The translations under genes and the position numbers were made by a program. Below the pieces are notes generated by a model, which was not told where the DNA came from, did no database searches, and worked only from the letters and a program-made list of their open reading frames with translations. This document shows, piece after piece, positions 30,641 through 40,318 of a stretch of DNA of 64,000 bases (its first letter is position 1; each line of letters begins with the position of its first letter). The DNA comes from an uncultured Aquimarina sp. (lineage in GTDB: Bacteria > Bacteroidota > Bacteroidia > Flavobacteriales > Flavobacteriaceae): assembly GCA_947489685.1 (NCBI GenBank), contig CANLEM010000005.1:186001-250000 (forward strand), in the 5' to 3' direction.

Positions 30641-30663
30641 ATGGCCCAAAATCATTGGGCCAT
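30641..30663 (+). promoter_or_regulatory. 9-bp GC-rich hairpin in 5' leader of TonB receptor gene
   Basis: ATGGCCCAA-AATCA-TTGGGCCAT. Confidence 0.55.
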
Positions 30664-30693
30664 TGGGATCATCATGACAATTCATTATATACA

Positions 30694-32844
30694 ATGAAAA
30701 AATATATCTATGCCCTAATAACACTAGTGGCAACACAAATAGCGTATGCCCAAGAGCCACCTCAAGAGCAACCTACAGATAGCATTGGTACTACTGAAAC
30801 TCTGGAAGAAGTTCTAGTAACTTCGGCTAGTAGAGAAACGCAAAGACGTTCTGATGTGCCAGGGTCCATTGCTACAATAAATGCAAAGGCAATTAAAGAA
30901 ACCAAAGCATTTGGTATTGATCAATTAGTGAATCAAGTACCAGGTGTATTTATGTCGACATCCAGAGTCGCTAGCAATGAACAACATTTTATGGCCGTGC
31001 GTTCTCCAATATCGACCAAAGCATTGTTCTTATATCTCGAAGATGGGTTACAAATTAGACCTACTTCTGTTTTTAACCATAATGCCTTATTAGAAATGAA
31101 TGACGTTTCTTATAAGCGAATAGAAGTATTAAAAGGGCCAGCTTCCAGCATTTATGGTAGTGAGGCAATTGGGGGGAGTTTTAATTTTATTACCAAAGAA
31201 CCATCTGATAAATTAAGTGGTAGTGTAGGTTTTCAGACTAACGATTTGGGGCTTTCGCGCTATGAGTTCGAAATTTCAGATCGGGTTAATGAAAAAATAG
31301 GCTTTTATCTAGGAGGTTTTCATGCAAAAAGACAAGATGGCCCAATAGAACATAGTGATTATGAAAAAATAGTTATTACATTCAAGACCGTTTTTGATAT
31401 AAATGATACCACCAATTGGACTACAGTTTTTGATCTTATCGATTATAGATCTGATATGACAGGGTCATTAAGTGAAGCCGATTTTAATGGTGGAAATTTT
31501 GAGAGTGATCAAACATTTACAGAACGAGAAGCGATTGCTTTTAGAGTAAGAACTACCATTAGTACTTTCTGGAATAATTACAATAAAACTTCGTTTAATT
31601 TTATTGTTAGAGATAATCGAATGGATCAAAATCCATCATATAGAGTTAGACAGTTTAGAGATCAGGGGCAATTAACTGGTTTTGGTTCTGGAGAAATAAA
31701 CTCCAATCAATTTAAAAGTTTTGTTGGATTGATTCAACATAAATTAGATTTTAATGTTGCCAATTCTTCTTTAATTATTGGCGCAACTGCCGACTATTCT
31801 CCTCAAGAATATGTTGCTGAGACTACCAATATAATTGTAGATCCCGAAACTGGGAGGAATATTGATTTCACCATAAACTCAGGAGATTTTATATTAAATT
31901 ATGAAGCTAATATTTTTAATTATGCAGGTTTTTTTCAATACGAAATATCTCCTTTAAATGCCTTAAAAATAACTGCTGCATTGCGTTATGATGGTTTCGA
32001 ATATGACTATAACAATCTTGCAGATGATATTGTTGGCGTTAATGACGCCGTTGATAATTTTAATAACCTTACTCCCAAATTAGGTGTAAACTATAACTTT
32101 ACCACAAAATCAGGATTTTATGCAAATTACTCGCAAGGTTTTACTCCACCGCAGGTCTCAACATTATACCGTAATAGAAATGCATTGAGAGGTATAAAAC
32201 CTAGTCGTTATGATAATTATGAAATAGGAGGGTATTTTGCTTCATCAAAAATCAAATTAGACGGAGCCATTTATATTTTAGAAGGAAAAAACACTTTGAT
32301 TACTTTGCGTGATCAAGATGATAATTTTTTCAATACTAATGCTGGTAAAACCAGATCATACGGAGTAGAGTATGGTATTACCTGGACACCGATAAAAGAA
32401 CTATCCCTAACGCATAATGGTAGTTATGCACATCATAGATATATTGAGTTTTTTGATCGAGGTGTTGATTTTTCGGATACCGATCGAGAAACAGCTCCCA
32501 ACCTATTGGGGACTTCACTAATTACATACCGAAAAAACATTAATCAATATTTGGGTTTTAGTATTACGGCAGAACATGAACTCGTAGGTAAGTATAATAC
32601 TAGTTTTGAAGGACAGGTAGCTAACGAAGATGGTTCTTTTGATACTGCTACCTATGATGGGCATAATGTGTTTAACCTAAGAGCCACTGTAAACTACAAA
32701 GGTTTTGAAATTTGGGGGCACGCCTTAAATATTTTTGACGAATTGTATGCCGCCAGAGCTTCTTTTAATCGTTTTAGAGGAGAAAATAGTTTTACCATTG
32801 GCAATCCAATAGCATTTCATATGGGAGCCAGATACAATTTTTAA
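30694..32844 (+). CDS. TonB-dependent outer-membrane receptor
   Basis: Signal peptide, TonB-box-like region, plug (VLKGPASSIYGSEAIGGSFNFITKEP), C-terminal aromatic residue; start refined from 30655. Confidence 0.95.
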   Translation: MKKYIYALITLVATQIAYAQEPPQEQPTDSIGTTETLEEVLVTSASRETQRRSDVPGSIATINAKAIKETKAFGIDQLVNQVPGVFMSTSRVASNEQHFMAVRSPISTKALFLYLEDGLQIRPTSVFNHNALLEMNDVSYKRIEVLKGPASSIYGSEAIGGSFNFITKEPSDKLSGSVGFQTNDLGLSRYEFEISDRVNEKIGFYLGGFHAKRQDGPIEHSDYEKIVITFKTVFDINDTTNWTTVFDLIDYRSDMTGSLSEADFNGGNFESDQTFTEREAIAFRVRTTISTFWNNYNKTSFNFIVRDNRMDQNPSYRVRQFRDQGQLTGFGSGEINSNQFKSFVGLIQHKLDFNVANSSLIIGATADYSPQEYVAETTNIIVDPETGRNIDFTINSGDFILNYEANIFNYAGFFQYEISPLNALKITAALRYDGFEYDYNNLADDIVGVNDAVDNFNNLTPKLGVNYNFTTKSGFYANYSQGFTPPQVSTLYRNRNALRGIKPSRYDNYEIGGYFASSKIKLDGAIYILEGKNTLITLRDQDDNFFNTNAGKTRSYGVEYGITWTPIKELSLTHNGSYAHHRYIEFFDRGVDFSDTDRETAPNLLGTSLITYRKNINQYLGFSITAEHELVGKYNTSFEGQVANEDGSFDTATYDGHNVFNLRATVNYKGFEIWGHALNIFDELYAARASFNRFRGENSFTIGNPIAFHMGARYNF

Positions 32845-32893
32845 AAATATGAGCTGCGGGGTTCTATAGCCTCGTAGATCTAAAAAATATGAT

Positions 32894-34147
32894 ATGAAAA
32901 AAAATGAAAATTTAAATAAATGGCTCTGGAAATGGCATTTTGTAGCCGGATTGATTTCACTCCCTTTTATACTTGTTCTTTCAATTACCGGGGGTATCTA
33001 TCTCTTTAAAACCGATTATGAAACTCCTAGGCAGAAACATATAAAAGAGGTAATGGTACAAGGAAACCCAATATCTTTTGAAAAACAATTGCAAATAGCC
33101 AACAAAAATGCTTTTAAAAAACCAAATGCATTAATCGTTTCGACGAAACCAAATCTAGCAACAGAATTTATTTCTGGACGTTTTGGAGGAAAAAGCAGTT
33201 TATATGTAAACCCATATTCTGGCAACGTTTCTGGGCAAATTATTAGTAAAGAAACCGACATGTTTAAAATCAGAAAATTACATGGCGAATTATTAATGGG
33301 GAAATTTGGTACTAAAATCGTTGAGCTTATTGCCAGTTGGATGGTAGTTTTAATTCTTACAGGATTATATATTTGGTGGCCCATACGCAGTTGGAATGTT
33401 AAAGGCTTATTTATTCCTAGAATACGACAGGGAAAAAGAATATTATTCAGAGATTTACATGCCATAATCGGTTTTTGGATATCGGGTTTACTCATCCTGA
33501 TTCTTGCTGGTGGTTTTCCGTGGACAGATGTTTTTGGTTCAAACTTTAAACAAATCCAAAAAATCACAAATACTGGGTATCCGGCATCTTGGAATGGAAC
33601 ACAATTACAATCAAAACCAACAGGAAAACCGTTAACGGTAGATCAAATGGTTGCCAAAGCTAATTCTCTATACCTTCCTGGTGTAGTAACACTTCATTTA
33701 CCAAAAGGGCCTAAAAGTATTTTTAGTGTTTCTAATCAAAATCCGTCTCACCTTAAATCACAGAAGAAAATACACTTTGATCAATACTCGGGACAACAAA
33801 TTTTATCCAATGATTGGGAAGATGTTGGTGTATTAATGAAGGGCAGAATGTGGGTTATGGCTTTTCATCAAGGAGAGTTCGGGACTTGGAATTGGGTATT
33901 GATGTTAAGTGTAGCATCAGCATTAACTGTAATGAGTATTTCGGCCCTTGTTTCTTATGTATTAAGAAAACGTAAAGGAACATGGGGTATCCCAAAAGTT
34001 CCTATAGCATTTAAAGTTGGGTATGGAATAGTGATCCTTATAGGAATACTCTCTTTAGTCTTTCCATTATTTGGAGCTAGCTTACTCACTTTATTAGTAA
34101 TAGAGTATATTAAAAAAATAAATAAAAGAAAGAAAACTATGGTATAA
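32894..34147 (+). CDS. PepSY-associated TM helix protein
   Basis: WKWHFVAGLISLPFILVLSITGGIYLFKTDYE, FRDLHAIIGFWISGLLILILAGGFPW. Confidence 0.93.
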   Translation: MKKNENLNKWLWKWHFVAGLISLPFILVLSITGGIYLFKTDYETPRQKHIKEVMVQGNPISFEKQLQIANKNAFKKPNALIVSTKPNLATEFISGRFGGKSSLYVNPYSGNVSGQIISKETDMFKIRKLHGELLMGKFGTKIVELIASWMVVLILTGLYIWWPIRSWNVKGLFIPRIRQGKRILFRDLHAIIGFWISGLLILILAGGFPWTDVFGSNFKQIQKITNTGYPASWNGTQLQSKPTGKPLTVDQMVAKANSLYLPGVVTLHLPKGPKSIFSVSNQNPSHLKSQKKIHFDQYSGQQILSNDWEDVGVLMKGRMWVMAFHQGEFGTWNWVLMLSVASALTVMSISALVSYVLRKRKGTWGIPKVPIAFKVGYGIVILIGILSLVFPLFGASLLTLLVIEYIKKINKRKKTMV

Positions 34148-34247
34148 ATGGCTAATAGGTAAACCAAGATATGTCAAAATTGCACCTCTAAACCTGGAAT
34201 ATAACCTCGGTTCCATTATTAGTGAAAAAATAAACTTTAAAATTACC

Positions 34248-34382
34248 ATGGACATTGTAACTTATATTTTGATAGCCGCAATAGTATTTTGTATTTTTCA
34301 AATTGTAATTCAGATATGTAAAATGAATAAAATTGCAAAACAGCACAAAGAAGAAAAACGCAAAATAGAAAAGGAAAAATAA
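34248..34382 (+). CDS. Small membrane protein (44 aa), absent from ORF track
   Basis: MDIVTYILIAAIVFCIFQIVIQICKMNKIAKQHKEEKRKIEKEK*; TM plus Lys/Glu tail. Confidence 0.5.
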   Translation: MDIVTYILIAAIVFCIFQIVIQICKMNKIAKQHKEEKRKIEKEK

Positions 34383-34409
34383 TATATTTAAACACAAATA
34401 AAACTAATT

Positions 34410-34841
34410 ATGAAAGCATCATTTTTTTATTCAATAGCAATAATAATAGTACTTTTTACATCCTGTAATCAACTTTCTAAAGAAGAACAAGAGTTTGATA
34501 TACTTATGCAACAGGTAATAGACGTACATGATGAAGTAATGCCCAAAATGGGAGAAATGAGTACACTAATAAGAGAATTAGAAGCTAAAATAGACACTAC
34601 CGCAAATGGACAGAGGTATGCCAAAACCCAACAGGATGTAAAAGATGCTTATGACTATATGATGACTTGGATGGGTGACTTTAGTAATACATTTCCGCAT
34701 GAAACAGATGATAAAATAAGTAAAGAAAAACTGTCATCGCAAATAAAATTACTTAAAGAAGAAGATATTAAAGTAAAAAAATTAAGAGATCAAATCAACT
34801 CTAGTATCAAAAATGCCAAAGAACTACTAGAAAAGTCCTGA
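34410..34841 (+). CDS. Hypothetical lipoprotein, coiled-coil
   Basis: Lipobox VLFTSC; helical hydrophilic body. Confidence 0.75.
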   Translation: MKASFFYSIAIIIVLFTSCNQLSKEEQEFDILMQQVIDVHDEVMPKMGEMSTLIRELEAKIDTTANGQRYAKTQQDVKDAYDYMMTWMGDFSNTFPHETDDKISKEKLSSQIKLLKEEDIKVKKLRDQINSSIKNAKELLEKS

Positions 34842-34907
34842 TTATACCGTACAATATAATTTATAAAAAAGTTTTACTTTAGCAGTTGCAACAAATCGCT
34901 TAAATCA

Positions 34908-35729
34908 ATGAGAAAAATTATTTTATTTACCACTGTACTGTTTGTAACCACCTTATCTGTAAATGCACAGAAAAAAAAGGACCTCCTTGAAGAGATTGAC
35001 AAATTAAGACAGGAACTGAAAACTACCAAGGGAGAGCTTAATGACTCTCGTAGCAAAGAAAGAGCCTCGTTAACCAAAGTAAAGACTATTGAGCTACAGG
35101 TAAACGATCTTAAAGAGACAAATGCTACTTTATTGACCAATATGAGTAATTTCACACAGTTATCTAATCAAAAAGCAGAAAACTTAAAGAAATCTCAAGA
35201 AATTATTCAGGCAAAAGACAGGCAACTGATCACTATAAATGATGCATTGACCAAGGCCGACTCCACCAAATTAATAACTTTTAGTGCTTTTAAGAATGCT
35301 ATTGGTGGTGATAATATAAAAATTGGAAACGGTTTAATTTATATTCAACTAGCAAATGACATGCTTTTTGGTGCTAACGACAAAAGCTATTTGATTGATG
35401 ATGGCGCAAAACCTTTATTGGCAAAAATTGCTGCAGAGCTTAACAAAAATAAAGATCTAAAAATTATTATTGAGGGTAATAGCAATGCGCTTAAACTTGA
35501 TGGTAAAACATTGATTGATAATTGGGATCTTAGCGCAAGACGAGCAGCATCAGTCGTAAGAATTTTACAAACAGATTACAAAGTAGATCCTAAACGTATG
35601 GAAGCTGTAGGTAAAAGTGAATATGCCACCGATGGAATAGAAACTGTTACACGTATAATTATTGATCCAAAGTTTGACGAGTTCTTTAGACTAGTTAAGG
35701 ACAATATGAAAAACGCTTCCAAAGGATAA
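34908..35729 (+). CDS. OmpA family protein with coiled coil
   Basis: Signal peptide, coiled coil, OmpA-like C-terminus (IIEGNSNALK...NWDLSARRAASVVRILQTDYKVDPKRMEAVGKSEY). Confidence 0.88.
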   Translation: MRKIILFTTVLFVTTLSVNAQKKKDLLEEIDKLRQELKTTKGELNDSRSKERASLTKVKTIELQVNDLKETNATLLTNMSNFTQLSNQKAENLKKSQEIIQAKDRQLITINDALTKADSTKLITFSAFKNAIGGDNIKIGNGLIYIQLANDMLFGANDKSYLIDDGAKPLLAKIAAELNKNKDLKIIIEGNSNALKLDGKTLIDNWDLSARRAASVVRILQTDYKVDPKRMEAVGKSEYATDGIETVTRIIIDPKFDEFFRLVKDNMKNASKG

Positions 35730-35756
35730 AAAACACAACTCTATATTTATATATTT

Positions 35757-35788
35757 AAAAGCCGATCAAAATAGATCGGCTTTTTTTA
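35757..35788 (+). terminator. Intrinsic terminator
   Basis: AAAAGCCGATC-AAAATA-GATCGGCTTTTTTT. Confidence 0.9.
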
Positions 35789-35843
35789 TACCCCCTACTA
35801 TTCGTATTCCTTATATGCTTGATTTAAATTAAAATTAGTATAT

Positions 35844-35863
35844 TTACGTAACTAGTTACGTAA
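35844..35863. promoter_or_regulatory. 20-bp perfect palindrome, candidate MarR operator
   Basis: TTACGTAACTAGTTACGTAA, 12 bp before the MarR-GNAT start. Confidence 0.7.
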
Positions 35864-35875
35864 TTAATATTAGAT

Positions 35876-36871
35876 ATGAGTTTTTTTGATAAAGTAGGTG
35901 TCATGGCGATTGGAACCAGATTAAGGATGCTGAGTGAAAAAATGAATGAAGATGCTTCAAAAATATATGAAATGTACGGAGTTGGATTAAAACCCAAATG
36001 GTTTCCTGTCTTCTATGTTTTATCACAAGAAGAAGAAGAAGAAGAAGAAGAAGAAGAAAAATCCATTACCCAAATTGCTCAAGAAATAGGACATTCTCAT
36101 CCGTCGGTAAGCAAAATTGTACGAGAAATGTTGAAATCCGGAATTGTTCTAGAAAAAAAAGACAAGAATGATCGAAGAAAAAATAATATTCAACTTACTG
36201 CAAAAGGTAAAGAAATGGCTATCCAAATCAGAGAGCAGTATATGGATGTTAAAACCGCAGTTGAAGAAACGCTGAGTCAGAGCACACATAATATGTGGCA
36301 AGCTATCGAGGAGTTTGAATTTTTATTAGATCAAAACTCCATGCTACAACGTGTTAAAGAGCAAAAAAAAATTAGAGAAAATAAAAAAGTGAAAATCATC
36401 TCTTATCAAGAGAAATATAGAAAATTCTTTAGAGATATAAATATAGCATGGATAACTACTTATTTTAAGGTGGAGGATACCGATCTCAAAGCATTGGACA
36501 ATCCCGAAGAGTATATCTTAAACAAAGGCGGAAGTATTGTTATTGCTCTATATGAAAATGAACCTGTGGGCGTATGTGCTTTAATCAAAATGGATGACCC
36601 AAAATATGATTACGAATTGGCCAAAATGGCGGTTTCACCCAAAGCAAAAGGCAAAGGTATAGGTTGGTCATTGGGAAAAGCTGTCATACAACAAGCACAA
36701 TCGTACGGAGCACAAAATGTATATCTCGAAAGTAACACTATACTTAAGCCCGCTATTAATCTATACCACAAATTAGGTTTTAAAAAAATAGCTGGTCATC
36801 CTACTCCATATGAACGTTGTAATATTCAGATGGTATTAACTTTAGATGAAGATGTTATAAAAATAAATTAA
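35876..36871 (+). CDS. MarR-GNAT fusion (HTH regulator plus N-acetyltransferase)
   Basis: MarR HTH (ITQIAQEIGHSHPSVSKIVREMLKSGIVLEKKDKNDRRKNNIQLT) and GNAT (MAVSPKAKGKGIGWSLGKAVIQQAQSYGAQNVYLESN). Confidence 0.93.
   Translation: MSFFDKVGVMAIGTRLRMLSEKMNEDASKIYEMYGVGLKPKWFPVFYVLSQEEEEEEEEEEKSITQIAQEIGHSHPSVSKIVREMLKSGIVLEKKDKNDRRKNNIQLTAKGKEMAIQIREQYMDVKTAVEETLSQSTHNMWQAIEEFEFLLDQNSMLQRVKEQKKIRENKKVKIISYQEKYRKFFRDINIAWITTYFKVEDTDLKALDNPEEYILNKGGSIVIALYENEPVGVCALIKMDDPKYDYELAKMAVSPKAKGKGIGWSLGKAVIQQAQSYGAQNVYLESNTILKPAINLYHKLGFKKIAGHPTPYERCNIQMVLTLDEDVIKIN
36029..36058 (+). repeat. (GAA)10 trinucleotide tract inside the MarR-GNAT gene
   Basis: Ten consecutive GAA codons encoding poly-Glu. Confidence 0.97.
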
Positions 36872-37115
36872 AAGATACACTATATTTTCGGCGTGGAAAA
36901 GAATGGATGTAAGTCATTTTCGTAATGATTTGTTTATATGTTTTACCCAAACTACTCTACGCCGAATTATAGTTATTCAACTTATTTTTGAGGTTATATT
37001 CGGTACTACATCAAATTTCTTTTTCTTCATAAAACCATATCCAAATATTTCTGTTAAATTACGGCATCGGTCTATTTTTACTGTAAAGGCTGTGTAACCT
37101 AATTCTTTCTAGAGT

Positions 37116-38573
37116 ATGAAAACAAAATTGATAGGTCTTTTTGCAGGTCCAATACTATTTTTATTGATTTTGTTTTTCTTTCATCCTCAAGGGTTATCTC
37201 CAGAAGGTGTTGCTACATTAGCAATAGCCACTTGGATTGCAGTTTGGTGGCTTACCGAAGCTATTCCGATCGCAGCAACGGCGCTTTTACCATTAGTGCT
37301 GTTTCCGTTAACCGGGGTCATGCCACTAAAAGGTGTTACAGGAGCCTTTGCAAATCAAATGATTTTCTTATTCTTAGGAGGCTTTATTATAGCAGCGGCC
37401 ATAGAAAAAACTAATCTTCATAAAAGAATAGCCCTTTCTATTATTTATCGAATAGGTAGTAACTGGAACAACGTATTATTAGGTTTCATGATTGCAACTG
37501 CTTTTTTAAGCATGTGGATATCAAATACTGCTACTGCTGTAATGATGTTACCCATTGGATTGGCTGTTGCCTCTCAAATCAAAGCCAATGAGGATCTTAA
37601 AAGAAGTATGGGAAGGTCACTAATGCTAGCAATAGCCTATGGATGTTCTATCGGAGGAGTTGCAACTATTATTGGCACTCCAACAAATGCGATATTTATT
37701 GGTGTTGTTGATGATCTTTATGGGCATACCATCACCTTTACGCAATGGATTGCTATAGGTCTTCCTTTTTCGTTAGTAATGTTAGTTATTGGTTGGTTGT
37801 ACCTTACAAGGGTTATGTTTCCGGTAACTGTAGAAGGTATTCCTGGAGGAAAAAAAGCTATTGCCGGACAACTCAAAGAATTAGGAAAAATGTCCTATCA
37901 AGAAAAGTCTGTTCTCGCTGTATTTATTATTGTTGCATTATGCTGGATCACGAGTTCATTTGTTCTAAAAAAAATCATCCCCGAAATTAATGACTCATTA
38001 ATAGCCATAGCTGGTGCAATTGCACTTTTTATTATTCCTTCTGGAGATAAACAAAAAATCGGGATTATAAATTGGAAAAATGCAGAAACCATTCCTTGGG
38101 GAATTTTATTACTTTTTGGAGGAGGACTGGCACTAGCCGAAGGGTTTAAAGTATCAAAATTGGCAGAATGGATAGGAAGTCAACTCACTATTTTTGAAAT
38201 CTTACCTAGTTTTTTATTAATTATAGCCATTATTACGGTAGTAAATTTTCTTACAGAAATTACTTCAAATGTCGCCACGGCATCTATGTTAATGCCAATA
38301 TTAGCCGCTCTTGCTCTGGCTATCGATATTCACCCGTATTTTCTTATGGTTGCTGCTACTGTTGCCGCCTCTTGTGCCTTTATGCTTCCTGTAGCAACCC
38401 CACCAAATGCAGTGGTTTTTGGATCAGGACTACTCACCATTCCCAAAATGGTAAAAGTTGGTTTTTGGATGAATATTATATCCATAATAATTGCATCTAT
38501 AATAATATATTTCATATTACCTTATGTTTGGGAAATTGAAATAGGCGTATTTCCAGAAGTATTTAAATCATGA
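37116..38573 (+). CDS. SLC13/DASS family anion:sodium symporter
   Basis: TEAIPIAATALLPLVLFPLTGVM, NTATAVMMLPIG, GVATIIGTPTNAIF, LTEITSNVATASMLMPIL. Confidence 0.95.
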   Translation: MKTKLIGLFAGPILFLLILFFFHPQGLSPEGVATLAIATWIAVWWLTEAIPIAATALLPLVLFPLTGVMPLKGVTGAFANQMIFLFLGGFIIAAAIEKTNLHKRIALSIIYRIGSNWNNVLLGFMIATAFLSMWISNTATAVMMLPIGLAVASQIKANEDLKRSMGRSLMLAIAYGCSIGGVATIIGTPTNAIFIGVVDDLYGHTITFTQWIAIGLPFSLVMLVIGWLYLTRVMFPVTVEGIPGGKKAIAGQLKELGKMSYQEKSVLAVFIIVALCWITSSFVLKKIIPEINDSLIAIAGAIALFIIPSGDKQKIGIINWKNAETIPWGILLLFGGGLALAEGFKVSKLAEWIGSQLTIFEILPSFLLIIAIITVVNFLTEITSNVATASMLMPILAALALAIDIHPYFLMVAATVAASCAFMLPVATPPNAVVFGSGLLTIPKMVKVGFWMNIISIIIASIIIYFILPYVWEIEIGVFPEVFKS

Positions 38574-38677
38574 TATAGAATCCTTATTGTAAAGCTTTCT
38601 TAAAAGCCAATTAAAAAAGGTCTAATCTCATAAAATTTTTGTAACTTAATGAGATACAGACTTTAAACCTATCAATC

Positions 38678-39124
38678 ATGAAAACTACAATGCTTATTCT
38701 AATCGGAATGTGTTCTTTTCTCGCTATCACACAAGAAAATAAAAAATCTCCTATTGAACCCTATAACATAGATGGTGTTTGGGAACTAAAACATCAATTC
38801 ATTTATGAAGACAACCACATAGCCGATACTATTTTAAATCAGAATGGATATCGCCAGGTAAAAATGTATAGTAAAGGAAAAGTTATGTGGACCCGTTATG
38901 ACCCAAAGGATAATAATGAATGGTTTGGTTATGGAACATACACCTTAAAAGATGGTATTCTCGAAGAAAGATTAGAATATGCTTCTGGCCCCATGATGAA
39001 GATTATAGATACAACAAAGGTGTTTAGGTTCGAGTTTATACTGGATGCCAACACCTATCAACAAATCGACATTAACGAAGAAGGGCATTACTACCACTCA
39101 GAAAATTATGAGAGAATACGGTAA
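38678..39124 (+). CDS. Secreted/membrane hypothetical protein
   Basis: Signal-like N-terminus; lipocalin-like small domain (IDGVWELKHQFIYED). Confidence 0.65.
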   Translation: MKTTMLILIGMCSFLAITQENKKSPIEPYNIDGVWELKHQFIYEDNHIADTILNQNGYRQVKMYSKGKVMWTRYDPKDNNEWFGYGTYTLKDGILEERLEYASGPMMKIIDTTKVFRFEFILDANTYQQIDINEEGHYYHSENYERIR

Positions 39125-39131
39125 ATATCAA

Positions 39132-39166
39132 TAAAAAATCCACTTGCCGTAGCAAATGGATTTTTG
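39132..39166 (-). terminator. Terminator of tRNA-Pro
   Basis: AAAAAATCCA...TGGATTTTTG adjacent to tRNA 3' end. Confidence 0.75.
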
Positions 39167-39244
39167 TGGTCGGGTAGAGAGGATTCGAACCTCCGATCTC
39201 TGGTCCCCCAGACCAGCACTTTAACCGGACTAAGCTACTACCCG
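39167..39244 (-). tRNA. tRNA-Pro (anticodon GGG)
   Basis: Reverse complement CGGGTAGTAGCTTAGTCCGGTTAAAGTGCTGGTCTGGGGGACCAGAGATCGGAGGTTCGAATCCTCTCTACCCGACCA folds as cloverleaf with encoded CCA; minus-strand TATATTTG element at 39259-39266. Confidence 0.95.
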
Positions 39245-39278
39245 AAAAAAACAGAATGCAAATATAATAATCCTACGA

Positions 39279-40316
39279 TTAAATCGATGGATTATTATGT
39301 TGTTCGAGAATTTTAATCATTTTAAACGACTTTAATAAATGAAATAAACCCGGGAGAATCACCGTTCCTCCTATGATAAGCGATATTCCTAAGACATTAA
39401 TTACACTATCAGGAGCTATATTTTCGATAAGACTTATACTTCCGGTTTGAGTAATAATAATGTCAGGAAAATGGGAAATCAAAGCTGCCATCAAAATCAA
39501 AAATACCTGTAATCCTGCAAAAAATCTACTCCAAACTTTGTTTCCTTTTTTAATAGTTTTCCATAAAGGAATCAATAATATTGCCGAAAGCAGTACAGCT
39601 AGTATTGCGAAAGGATTCTTTATAAAATCTATTACAAATATATTTCCAGAAATATATCCATATGTAAATGTTAGCAATCCCATAGTAAAAACTACAATCG
39701 TTGCAATTGTAGATTTTCTAACATAGATATTTTCATTACCGGATTCGGATTCTCCAATTAACAAAACCGAAGATAAAAAAGCGCATAATGCAGCAAAAAA
39801 CAATCCCGTACATAAGCTAAAGATATTGAACCATGGTTTTAGAAAAGCTTCGTAAAAAGATAAGGTTGCTATATCTTCTACAATTTTTATGTGACCACTT
39901 ATCAATCCTCCAAAAACCATCCCAAGAAATATTGGCGTTATCAAACTTGATACTTTAAACATTCCGTCATATAATTTCTGAGAGTTATCTATTACTGCAT
40001 CATAATGTCTAAAAACAAAGGCGACTCCTCTTAAGGTAACCCCCAAGAGCACTATAGTAATAGGAATATGAAGATTGACAACAATGATATTATAATAAAC
40101 AGGAAATGCAATCCATAGTATTACAATCAAAATAATAATCCAGATATGATTGGCTTCCCAAACGGGCCCCATCACTCTATAGACTGTTTTCTTGGTGATT
40201 TTTTGGTTTTCTTTTGATGAAAAAAGCTCTACAATTCCTGCTCCATAATCTGCGCCTCCTAAAACGACATAGAGAAACAGAGAAAATATCAAAAAGAATA
40301 AAACAACATACAACAT
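39279..40316 (-). CDS. cydB: Cytochrome bd ubiquinol oxidase subunit II
   Basis: LGGADYGAGIVELF, GPVWEANHIWIIILIVILWIAFP. Confidence 0.96.
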   Translation of the reverse strand: MLYVVLFFLIFSLFLYVVLGGADYGAGIVELFSSKENQKITKKTVYRVMGPVWEANHIWIIILIVILWIAFPVYYNIIVVNLHIPITIVLLGVTLRGVAFVFRHYDAVIDNSQKLYDGMFKVSSLITPIFLGMVFGGLISGHIKIVEDIATLSFYEAFLKPWFNIFSLCTGLFFAALCAFLSSVLLIGESESGNENIYVRKSTIATIVVFTMGLLTFTYGYISGNIFVIDFIKNPFAILAVLLSAILLIPLWKTIKKGNKVWSRFFAGLQVFLILMAALISHFPDIIITQTGSISLIENIAPDSVINVLGISLIIGGTVILPGLFHLLKSFKMIKILEQHNNPSI

Positions 40317-40318
40317 AC

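Noticed and set aside
32845-32893. Hairpin-like GCTGCGGGGTTCTATAGCCTCGTAG between TonB receptor and PepSY gene
   Set aside because: Pairing is imperfect and lacks a U-tract; not strong enough to call
33016-33567. 183-aa antisense ORF
   Set aside because: Lies wholly opposite the well-supported PepSY gene; composition is typical of a shadow ORF
36903-37097. 64-aa intergenic ORF
   Set aside because: Aromatic/Phe-rich low-quality translation typical of AT-rich noncoding DNA; kept only the inverted repeat as a weak finding
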